From an uncultured Actinomycetes bacterium (GTDB lineage Bacteria > Actinomycetota > Acidimicrobiia > Acidimicrobiales > Microtrichaceae), in NCBI GenBank assembly GCA_903930035.1, contig CAIYXG010000179.1, positions 1 through 5,501 of the forward strand: a stretch of 5,501 bases of DNA, read 5' to 3'. This document shows positions 1 through 5,501 of this stretch, in pieces. The number at the start of each line of letters is the position of its first letter. The stretch's first letter is position 1. The translations under genes and the position numbers were made by a program. The notes under the pieces are model-generated. The model searched no databases and was not told the origin of the DNA. It worked only from the letters and a program-made list of their open reading frames with translations.

Positions 1-863
1 CGGCCGACGGCGCCGCCGTGGACGCCATGCGGCTCAGCCTGGGCACCGTGCAGATGTCGGGCACGGTCGTCATCGGCGAGGGCGAGAAGGACGAGGCCCC
101 CATCCTGTTCAACGGCGAGGTCGTCGGCAGCGGCGGCTCGCCCGAGGTCGACATCGCCGTGGACCCGATCGACGGCACCACGCTGACCTCCAAGGGCCGC
201 GGCGGCGCCGTGGCGGTCATCGCCGTGTCCGAGAAGGGCACGATGTTCGACCCGGGCCCGTGCTTCTACATGGAGAAGATCGCCGTGGGACCCGAGTGCC
301 GGGGCGTCGTCGACCTCAACGCGTCGATCTCGGACAACCTGCACGCCGTGGCCACGGCCAAGGGCATCCCGGTGACCGACGTGACGGTGACGATCCTGGA
401 CCGCCCCCGCCACGACGACATGATCCGGGAGATCCGTGCGGCGGGCTCGCGCATCCGGCTGATCGGCGACGGCGACGTGGCCGGGGCCATCGCGACGGCC
501 TGGGAGGACTCGGGCGTGGACATCCTCTTCGGCATCGGCGGCACGCCCGAGGGCGTGATCGCGGCCGCTGCGCTCAAGTGCATGGGCGGCGAGCTGCTGG
601 GCCGCCTGTGGCCCCGCAACGACGAGGAGCGCCAGGCGGCGGTGGCCGCCGGCTACGACCTGGACCGCGTGCTCGGCACCGACGACCTGGTGTCCGGCGA
701 CAACTGCTTCTTCGCTGCCACCGGCATCACCGACGGCAACCTCCTGAAGGGCGTCCACTACGACCGCGACGGCGCCACGACGCAGTCGCTGGTCATGCGC
801 TCCCGCTCGGGGACGGTCCGGCTGGTGGACGCCCGCCACCGCAACGCGAAGCTCGGGTCCTGA
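1..863 (+). CDS. glpX: Class II fructose-1,6-bisphosphatase (GlpX), 3' part; start lies outside the window
   Basis: GlpX hydrolyses fructose 1,6-bisphosphate to fructose 6-phosphate and phosphate in the cytoplasm, the committed step of gluconeogenesis. The frame is open to the left edge, so the GTG at 18 is internal. 286 residues are visible (codon 1 at base 3). Comparison with E. coli GlpX from memory suggests about 31 N-terminal residues are missing. Metal and catalytic positions are visible: Asp2 (ADGAAV, E. coli Asp33), Glu26 in GEGEKDEAP (Glu57), Asp54 in DPIDGT (Asp85) and Glu183 in GIGGTPEG (Glu213). Asp57 replaces the Glu of the E. coli DPIEGT motif. Further conserved blocks are [19 protein letters not shown] and [10 protein letters not shown]. 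The protein ends at [18 protein letters not shown], a little earlier than I recall for mycobacterial homologues. The stop at 861-863 is followed by 58 bp and then the ABC ATPase gene on the same strand; no convincing terminator lies between, so read-through is possible. Confidence 0.96.
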   Translation, partial: ADGAAVDAMRLSLGTVQMSGTVVIGEGEKDEAPILFNGEVVGSGGSPEVDIAVDPIDGTTLTSKGRGGAVAVIAVSEKGTMFDPGPCFYMEKIAVGPECRGVVDLNASISDNLHAVATAKGIPVTDVTVTILDRPRHDDMIREIRAAGSRIRLIGDGDVAGAIATAWEDSGVDILFGIGGTPEGVIAAAALKCMGGELLGRLWPRNDEERQAAVAAGYDLDRVLGTDDLVSGDNCFFAATGITDGNLLKGVHYDRDGATTQSLVMRSRSGTVRLVDARHRNAKLGS

Positions 864-921
864 GCAGCACCGCGCCCCGCCCGGCGGAACACCGTTCACC
901 TGCGGCGGGTTGGGCCCCTTC

Positions 922-1890
922 GTGACTGCTCCCATCATCGTCGTCGACGACGTCCACAAGCGCTTCGGCGAGACCCGGGCCCTCGACGGGGTCAGCCTCT
1001 CGGTCGACCAGGGCACCGTCCTGGGGCTCCTGGGCCCCAACGGGGCCGGCAAGACCACCACCGTGCGGGTCCTCGCCACCCTGCTCCGTCCCGACTCGGG
1101 CAGCGCCGCCGTCGCCGGGTTCGACGTCCGCCGGCAGGCCGACGAGGTCCGCTCCGTGATCGGCCTCACCGGGCAGTACGCAGCGGTCGACGAGAAGCTC
1201 ACCGGCCACGAGAACCTGTGGATGGTGGGGCGGCTCCTCGGCATGTCCAGGGCCGACGCCCACCAGCGGGCCGAGGAGCTGCTCGAGCGGTTCAGCCTGT
1301 CCGACGCGGGCGACCGTCAGGTCCGCACCTACTCGGGGGGCATGCGCCGCCGGGTCGACCTGGCCGTCAGCCTGGTCGGCCGGCCCCGGGTGCTGTTCCT
1401 GGACGAGCCCACGACCGGCCTCGACCCCGCCAGCCGCCTGGAGCTCTGGGACATCGCCCGCGAGCTGGTCGCCGACGGCACCACCGTGCTCCTCACGACG
1501 CAGTACCTCGAGGAGGCCGACGAGCTGGCCGACCGGATCGTGGTGATCGACCGCGGCAAGGTCGTGGCCGAGGGGACCGCCGACGAGCTGAAGGACCAGA
1601 CCCGGGGCCGGGTGCTCCAGGTCGAGGTCGCCGACCGCACCCGCCTGGACGAGGCCCGAGAGGTACTGGCCCGGATGGCCCCGCCGGAGGACATCCACGT
1701 CGACACCTCCACCCGGTCGGTGTCGGTCGCCGTGGGGACCGACACGGCGCTCGCGGCCAGTGCCATTGCGGTGCTGTCGAGCGCCGGCGTCGAGATCGCC
1801 GACTTCACCCTGGAGCGTCCGTCCCTCGACGACGTGTTCCTCGAGCTGACCGGCAGCAGCGCCGACGCCACGACGGAGGACGACCGGTGA
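922..1890 (+). CDS. ABC transporter ATP-binding protein, DrrA type (daunorubicin-resistance family)
   Basis: This is the cytoplasmic ATPase of an ABC-2 exporter, expected to drive the permease encoded next. From the GTG at 922 it has 322 residues: Walker A GPNGAGKTT (39-47), Q-loop Gln85 in LTGQYA, signature YSGGM (137-141), Walker B VLFLDEP (157-163) with Glu162 as catalytic base, and D-loop GLDP (166-169). The switch position reads TTQYLEEAD, with Gln194 where most ABC ATPases have His; DrrA-type proteins often show this. The roughly 90-residue C-terminal extension ends in ERPSLDDVFLELTG, the typical DrrA tail. A TTG at 910 is an in-frame alternative start adding four residues; neither start has a good Shine-Dalgarno, and 922 was preferred because MTAPIIVVDDVHKRFG resembles normal family N-termini. 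The substrate is unknown. The family includes drug, lipid and polyketide exporters, so the resistance-family name should not be taken as a resistance phenotype. Confidence 0.95.
   Translation: MTAPIIVVDDVHKRFGETRALDGVSLSVDQGTVLGLLGPNGAGKTTTVRVLATLLRPDSGSAAVAGFDVRRQADEVRSVIGLTGQYAAVDEKLTGHENLWMVGRLLGMSRADAHQRAEELLERFSLSDAGDRQVRTYSGGMRRRVDLAVSLVGRPRVLFLDEPTTGLDPASRLELWDIARELVADGTTVLLTTQYLEEADELADRIVVIDRGKVVAEGTADELKDQTRGRVLQVEVADRTRLDEAREVLARMAPPEDIHVDTSTRSVSVAVGTDTALAASAIAVLSSAGVEIADFTLERPSLDDVFLELTGSSADATTEDDR
1875..1879 (+). promoter_or_regulatory. Ribosome binding site of the ABC-2 permease gene
   Basis: GGAGG stands 7 nt before the GTG at 1887, inside the last codons of the ATPase gene. 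It is the clearest Shine-Dalgarno in the window and fixes the permease start at the GTG of the GTGA overlap rather than at a downstream codon. Confidence 0.8.
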
Positions 1891-2720
1891 CCGACGTGCT
1901 CGCCCCCTCGGCCGGCCCGGTGCTGCGCCGGCCGCGCGGCCTGCTGGCCTTCCTGCACGACGGGTGGATCATCACCTGGCGCAACCTGGTGCAGCTCCCC
2001 CGCACGCCCGAGCTGGTGCTGTTCACGCTCATCCAGCCGGTCATGTTCGTGCTGCTGTTCAACTACGTGTTCGGCGGCTCCATCGGCCAGTCCCTGCCCC
2101 CCGGGCTCTCCTACGCCCAGTTCCTGATCCCCGGGATCATGGTGCAGACCATCGTGTTCGGCTCCTCGGCCACCTCGGTCGGCCTGGCCGACGACCTGCG
2201 CAACGGCATCGTCGACCGGTTCCGGTCGCTGCCCATCACCCGCTCCGCCGTGCTGACGGGCCGCATCGTGGCCGACGCCTTCCGGCTCCTGATGGTGGCC
2301 GTCGTGCTGGTGGTCGTGGGCTTCCTGGTCGGCTTCCGGTTCGAGGGCGGGATCCCGCTCGGACTGCTGATGATCGCCGTCGCCGTGTTCTTCGGCTTCG
2401 CGATGAGCTGGATCCTGGCCAACATCGGCCTGCGGGTGAAGGACCCCGAGACGGCGCAGACCGCCGGGTTCATCTGGCTCTTCCCGCTCACCTTCGTGAG
2501 CTCGGTCTTCGTGCCCGTCTACTCCATGCCCGGGTGGCTCCAGGCCATCGCCCGGAACAACCCGGTCACGCTCGTCGCCAACCTGCTGCGGTCGCTCTCG
2601 CTCGGCGAGACCCTCCCCGGCACGACGTGGTGGGGGCAGGCGCTGCCCGTCGCCCTCTGGTGCGTCGGGATCGTGGCGGTCGCCGGGCCGATGGCCGTGG
2701 CCCAGTACCGCAGGGTCTGA
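1887..2720 (+). CDS. ABC-2 type transporter permease, DrrB type
   Basis: This is the membrane subunit of the exporter driven by the preceding ATPase. It has 277 residues, a usual length for DrrB-type permeases. About six hydrophobic segments can be read: roughly 44-63, 84-100, 134-152, 158-180, 194-212 and 254-273. The ABC-2 signature stretch lies between helices 2 and 3 (about 97-130), including LADDLRNGIVDRFRSLPITR, which in this family is thought to contact the ATPase. A second family hallmark is VKDPETAQ (184-191) followed by the helix ending in SSVFVPVYSMPGWLQ (205-219) and NNPVT (224-228). There is no signal peptide; the first 40 residues are a basic cytoplasmic tail. The start codon overlaps the ATPase stop by 4 bases (GTGA), so the two are surely one translationally coupled operon. 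The substrate cannot be inferred. No further exporter gene follows: the next gene is on the opposite strand. Confidence 0.95.
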   Translation: MTDVLAPSAGPVLRRPRGLLAFLHDGWIITWRNLVQLPRTPELVLFTLIQPVMFVLLFNYVFGGSIGQSLPPGLSYAQFLIPGIMVQTIVFGSSATSVGLADDLRNGIVDRFRSLPITRSAVLTGRIVADAFRLLMVAVVLVVVGFLVGFRFEGGIPLGLLMIAVAVFFGFAMSWILANIGLRVKDPETAQTAGFIWLFPLTFVSSVFVPVYSMPGWLQAIARNNPVTLVANLLRSLSLGETLPGTTWWGQALPVALWCVGIVAVAGPMAVAQYRRV

Positions 2721-2748
2721 CGGCCCCAGCCCGCTCTGCCCTCCCCCT

Positions 2749-2852
2749 CCCCCGGGAACGGAACAGTTCCAACCTTGGGGGATGCGGTGCCGCGGCGGGA
2801 CCAGATCCCACAGGACCGCAGCTGGGGTCTCCGTGGCAGGGCTCAGAGCCCC
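2749..2852. terminator. Inverted repeats in the convergent spacer; possible weak bidirectional terminator
   Basis: The 122-bp gap between the permease stop (2720) and the SDR stop (2843) contains no gene. It holds CCCCC (2749-2753) and GGGGG (2777-2781) flanking GGAACAGTTCC (2760-2770), with a further GGAAC copy at 2755-2759 and CCAACCTTGG at 2769-2778. A second possible hairpin pairs GGGG-T-CTC (2824-2831, T bulged) with GAGCCCC (2846-2852), overlapping the SDR stop codon. None has a T-tract, and the small loops make the inner repeats poor RNA hairpins. A terminator role is inferred mainly from the position between converging genes. Confidence 0.3.
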
Positions 2853-3637
2853 AGTCGGCGGGTGAGGCCCAGCAGGGTGCGGCGGGCGCCGGCCGGCAGG
2901 GGCGACGTGACGCCGTTGAGCACCTTGTAGGCCACCCCGGGCACCACCCGGGCGCGCCCGGCCGCGGCGCCGTCGAGGGTGGCGGCGGCCACCTCGTCGG
3001 CGGTCATCCAGACCGCGTCGGGCAGGTAGGCCTGCGGGCGCCAGCCGGCCCGCTCCTGGAACTCGGTCCGGGTGAACCCGGGCAGCACGGCCGTCGCCGT
3101 CACCCCGGTCCCGCGCAGCTCCTCGTGGAGCGCGTCGGTCAGCGAGCAGACGAACGCCTTGGTGGCCCCGTACGTGGCGGTGCCCGGCGTCGGGTAGAGC
3201 CCGGCCAGCGAGGCCACGTTGACCACGGCACCGCGGCCGCGGCCGACCATGCCGGGGAGCGCCGCCCGGGTCAGCCGCAGGACGGCCAGCACGTTGACCT
3301 GGACCTGGCGGTCCTCGGCCTCGGGGTCCAGGTCGACCAGGTCGCCCGTGGTGCCGAAGCCGGCGTTGTTCACCAGCAGGTCGACGGGGGCGTGCCCATC
3401 GGCCAGCCGGGCCTCCACCGCGCTCCGGCCCTCGACGGTCGCCAGGTCGGCAGCCAGGACCTCGACCTCCACCCCGTGGTACGGACCGAGGTCGGCGGCC
3501 AGCGCCTCGAGCCGGTCCCGGTCGCGGGCGACGAGCACCAGGCCGCTCCCCCCGGCCGCCAGGCGGCGGGCGACGGCCTCCCCGATGCCGCTCGAGGCAC
3601 CCGTGACCACGGCGGTGCGCCAGCGTGCTCCCGACAT
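2843..3637 (-). CDS. Classical short-chain dehydrogenase/reductase (SDR family), probably NADP(H)-dependent
   Basis: This is a cytoplasmic Rossmann-fold oxidoreductase. From the ATG at 3637 it has 264 residues, typical of SDRs somewhat longer than the 250-residue core. Visible motifs: cofactor loop TGASSGIG (12-19), basic Arg38 in LVARDRDRL (favours NADP over NAD), acidic AADL (62-65), NNAG (90-93), and the catalytic tetrad Asn115, Ser143, Tyr156 and Lys160 (YGATK), followed by LPGFTRTEF (185-193). The C-terminal 60 residues (about 205-264, with MTADEVAAATLDGAAAG) resemble the SDR subgroup often annotated as DltE or YqjQ-like oxidoreductases. The substrate is not deducible. A TTG at 3646 gives an in-frame start three residues earlier. 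The ATG is preferred because it begins MSGARWRTAVVTG and lies 7 nt after a TAGGTT hexamer. The gene follows the 2H-GNAT gene on the same strand after 33 bp, so co-transcription is likely in addition to any promoter of its own. Confidence 0.93.
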   Translation of the reverse strand: MSGARWRTAVVTGASSGIGEAVARRLAAGGSGLVLVARDRDRLEALAADLGPYHGVEVEVLAADLATVEGRSAVEARLADGHAPVDLLVNNAGFGTTGDLVDLDPEAEDRQVQVNVLAVLRLTRAALPGMVGRGRGAVVNVASLAGLYPTPGTATYGATKAFVCSLTDALHEELRGTGVTATAVLPGFTRTEFQERAGWRPQAYLPDAVWMTADEVAAATLDGAAAGRARVVPGVAYKVLNGVTSPLPAGARRTLLGLTRRLGL

Positions 3638-3644
3638 GCGCCGC

Positions 3645-3674
3645 AACCTACCGGGGACCGGTGCGACGCGTCAC
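3645..3674 (-). promoter_or_regulatory. Candidate leaderless-type promoter of the SDR gene
   Basis: On the minus strand, TAGGTT (3650-3645) fits the TAnnnT pattern of actinobacterial -10 boxes and ends 7 nt before the ATG, so transcription would begin at or next to the start codon. GTGACG (3674-3669), four of six matches to TTGACA, lies 18 nt further upstream and overlaps the stop codon of the preceding gene. The stretch between box and ATG has no room for a Shine-Dalgarno. The alternative reading is that AGG within TAGGTT serves as a weak Shine-Dalgarno on a longer mRNA. Confidence 0.4.
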
Positions 3675-4639
3675 GGGCGCCGCACGGACACGTCGCCCAC
3701 GGTGGCGAACCCGCAGTCCTCCAGCAGCGCCGGCCACGCCGGGCCGTGCCCCTCCGCCGGCCGGTCCACCAGGACCACCTGCGCGCCCCGCGACGCGGCG
3801 GCCGAGGACCATGCCAGCAGCGTCCGCCGGCCGATGCCCTGACGGCGGGACGGCGCGTCGACGACCACCCCGCCGAGGCGGGCCGTGGAACCGTCCACCG
3901 AGCCGACCGCCACCGCCACGGGCTGCCCCGGGGCCGACGGCGGCTCCGCCACGACGACGAGCCGTCGGCCGGGGTCGGCGCCGACGACGCCCCCGGCCAG
4001 GTCGGCACGCCCGAGGAGGTCGGCTGCCGTCGGCTCGACAGCCCGGACCGCACGCACGTGGAGCTCCACGCCGCCCCGCCCGCTCACCTCGGGCCCCCCG
4101 AACGGCTCCTCGGCGAGCGTGAACCACCGCGACCCGCGGCCGGCGGTGGCGTCCGGGGCGACGTGCTCGAGCAGCGCGACACGGTCCACCTGCCAGGGGC
4201 CCAGCCGGCCGGTCAGTGACCCCAGGGCACCGTCGACCTGTGCCGGCTCCGCGGACCGCCGCAGGGTGACGTGGGGGACGTAGGGCCGGCGGTCGGGGCG
4301 CGACAGCGGCCCGGCGAACAGCGAGCCCCGCAGCGCCACCAGCTGCTCCAGGTCCTGCGCGCCCCCGTCCACGGCCAGGTGGACCGTGGGCGTGGCCGGG
4401 GCGAACGTCGCCGCAGGACCGAGCACCAGCTCGAAGGGGCGGGCCGCAGTGGCGGCGGCACGGACCACCGCCCAGGCGTCGGCCACCGCGGCGGCGTCCA
4501 CGTTGACGGGCGGGACCAGCGTGACGTGCGGGCCGATGACCTCGGTGCGGGTGTCACCGAGCATGCGCCGCAGGTCGTCGACGCCGCGCGCCAGACGGGG
4601 CGGGCACACGAGCGCCACACAGAGTCGTCGTCGGGCCAT
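3671..4639 (-). CDS. Two-domain protein: 2H phosphoesterase (2'-5' RNA ligase/LigT-like) fused to GNAT N-acetyltransferase
   Basis: The protein has 322 residues. The N-terminal half (about 1-160) is a 2H phosphoesterase: the paired catalytic motifs HVT at 38-40 (GPHVTLVPP) and HVT at 123-125 (YVPHVTLRR) are about 85 residues apart, as usual for LigT/ThpR-type enzymes. These act on 2',3'-cyclic or 2'-5' linked nucleotide phosphates. E. coli ThpR is only about 176 residues, so this protein is nearly twice as long. The remainder (about 190-322) looks like a GNAT acetyltransferase: a beta strand LGGVVVDAPS leads into the acetyl-CoA loop RRQGIGRR (265-272), then an amphipathic helix, VVLVDRP, and a terminal LLEDCGFATVG matching the usual GNAT end (LYE..GF). 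A linker around 162-190 is Gly-rich. The frame is continuous with no sign of frameshift. The ATG at 4639 has no Shine-Dalgarno but follows a TAGGTT box. The acetyl acceptor and RNA or nucleotide substrate are unknown. The 2H assignment is firm, the GNAT assignment good. Confidence 0.88.
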   Translation of the reverse strand: MARRRLCVALVCPPRLARGVDDLRRMLGDTRTEVIGPHVTLVPPVNVDAAAVADAWAVVRAAATAARPFELVLGPAATFAPATPTVHLAVDGGAQDLEQLVALRGSLFAGPLSRPDRRPYVPHVTLRRSAEPAQVDGALGSLTGRLGPWQVDRVALLEHVAPDATAGRGSRWFTLAEEPFGGPEVSGRGGVELHVRAVRAVEPTAADLLGRADLAGGVVGADPGRRLVVVAEPPSAPGQPVAVAVGSVDGSTARLGGVVVDAPSRRQGIGRRTLLAWSSAAASRGAQVVLVDRPAEGHGPAWPALLEDCGFATVGDVSVRRP

Positions 4640-4645
4640 GGGCCC

Positions 4646-4651
4646 AACCTA
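4646..4651 (-). promoter_or_regulatory. Candidate -10 box for a leaderless mRNA of the 2H-GNAT gene
   Basis: TAGGTT on the minus strand ends exactly 6 nt (GGGCCC) before the ATG at 4639. That is the spacing expected if transcription starts at the A of the start codon. No Shine-Dalgarno is present between it and the ATG. No recognisable -35 is seen; that region falls in the 4653-4673 hairpin. The same hexamer stands 7 nt before the next gene's ATG, which supports it being functional. Confidence 0.4.
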
Positions 4652-4652
4652 G

Positions 4653-4673
4653 GCCGGTGCGCGGCGCACCGGC
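4653..4673 (-). terminator. GC-rich hairpin after atpC, likely end of the ATP synthase operon
   Basis: GCCGGTGCGC and GCGCACCGGC are perfect 10-base inverted arms around a central G. In RNA this would fold as an 8-bp stem with a 5-base loop. The stem begins 6 nt after the atpC stop codon on the coding strand. The 3' side (CTAGGTTGGG) has no U-run, so it is not a textbook intrinsic terminator, but U-poor hairpins at operon ends are common in actinobacteria. It could instead stabilise the 3' end of the atp mRNA or lower read-through into the 2H-GNAT gene. Confidence 0.6.
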
Positions 4674-4679
4674 GGGGCG

Positions 4680-5098
4680 TCAGGCGCCGGCCACCTCGAG
4701 GCGCACGAGGGCGCGGGCCAGGTCGTCGGCGGCCTCGGTGTCGTCGGCGTCGGCCTGCAGGGCGGCCTGGGCGCGGTCACGGGCGGCCGTGGCCCGGGCC
4801 ACGTCGATGGTGTCCTCGAGCTCGCAGACGTTCGACAGGATGGTCACCGTGGTGGTGCCGTCGACCGGCGGCGAGACCTCGACGAACCCCTGGTGCACGG
4901 CGATCTTCTTGATCGAGCCGTCCTCCAGGTAGATCCGGACCGGGTGGGTCTGGAGCACCCCGATGAACGGCACGTGGCCCGACTGGAACGCAATGTCGCC
5001 CGTGGTGGTGCGGCACACCACCATCTTGGCGAGCTCCTGCGAGTCCTCGGACGAGTAGGCGACGCGCTCGGGAGAGACGAGCTCGACGGCGATCGCCA

Positions 5099-5099
<1 letters not shown>
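4680..5099 (-). CDS. atpC: F-type ATP synthase subunit epsilon
   Basis: This is the epsilon subunit of the F1 sector, bound to gamma in the central stalk and able to inhibit ATP hydrolysis. It has 139 residues, a normal length. The N-terminal beta sandwich (about 1-90) begins AIAVELVSPERVAYSSED and contains GDIAFQSGHVPFIGVL (34-49), where most homologues have a GxxGxLPGHxP-type loop, then VRIYLEDG, IAVHQGFVEV and VTILSNVCE. The C-terminal helical hairpin (about 95-137) runs from DTIDVARATAARDRAQ to DDLARALVRLEVAGA. The start ATG shares its A with the atpD stop (TGATG), which fixes the start and implies translational coupling. It is the last atp gene here: a strong hairpin follows the stop. 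Confidence 0.95.

Positions 5100-5501
<402 letters not shown>

Noticed and set aside
873..891. Short CCGCCCGGCGG-type palindrome between glpX and the ABC ATPase as a terminator
   Set aside because: Five-base arms around a single base cannot form a good RNA hairpin, and no T-run follows.
939..952. CGTCGTCGACGACG, a perfect 14-bp palindrome near the start of the ABC ATPase gene
   Set aside because: It is accounted for by the codons for Val-Val-Asp-Asp-Val in a GC-rich gene; position inside the conserved N-terminal strand makes an operator unnecessary as an explanation.
793..1698. A 301-codon open frame antisense to the glpX end and the ABC ATPase
   Set aside because: The overlapped frame encodes a complete ABC ATPase with all motifs; the antisense product is a low-complexity Gly/Val/Asp/His-rich sequence with no recognisable family.
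2566..2811. An 81-codon minus-strand open frame reaching into the convergent spacer
   Set aside because: Most of it is antisense to the permease, the product is Arg/Pro/Ala-rich, and it has no domain or Shine-Dalgarno.
1964..4219. A 751-codon open frame on the plus strand
   Set aside because: It crosses the permease gene out of frame, the convergent spacer, and the antisense of the SDR and 2H-GNAT genes. Its composition is Arg/Pro/Gly-rich with no domain, as expected of a shadow frame in high-GC DNA.
4700..4760. Repeated GTCGTCGGCG-like triplets in atpC
   Set aside because: They encode the Asp/Ala-rich turn and helix of the epsilon C-terminal hairpin; no independent repeat structure is needed.

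Overview
The window is very GC-rich, densely coded DNA with strong G/C bias at third codon positions, GTG starts and long spurious antisense open frames. Together with the protein types (a glpX-type fructose bisphosphatase, a DrrAB-type ABC exporter, actinobacterial-looking F-type ATP synthase subunits) this points to a high-GC actinobacterium. The Acidimicrobiia are a reasonable guess, but that is inference and not read from a marker gene.

Layout: the left half (1-2720) is read rightward. It holds the 3' part of glpX (class II fructose-1,6-bisphosphatase, start outside the window), then a two-gene ABC-2 exporter: a DrrA-type ATPase, and a DrrB-type six-helix permease that overlaps it by 4 bases (GTGA). 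The right half (2843-5501) is read leftward. From the right edge it holds the 3' end of atpD (F1 beta), atpC (F1 epsilon, stop and start sharing one base), a strong GC-rich hairpin, a gene fusing a 2H phosphoesterase (2'-5' RNA ligase/LigT-like) domain to a GNAT acetyltransferase domain, and a classical short-chain dehydrogenase. The two halves converge on a 122-bp spacer (2721-2842) with short inverted repeats.

How the genes fit together: glpX serves gluconeogenesis, and atpD-atpC are the usual tail of the ATP synthase operon. The ATPase and permease would form one exporter whose substrate cannot be read from sequence. The 2H-GNAT and SDR genes lie in tandem and may share a transcript. Each also has an identical TAGGTT hexamer 6-7 nt upstream of its ATG, the spacing expected of a -10 box for a leaderless mRNA.

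The window is mostly core and housekeeping genes. I see no tRNA, rRNA, CRISPR, insertion sequence or phage signal, and no convincing undescribed multi-gene system. The items most worth following are the 2H-GNAT fusion protein and the paired leaderless-type promoters beside the atp terminator hairpin.
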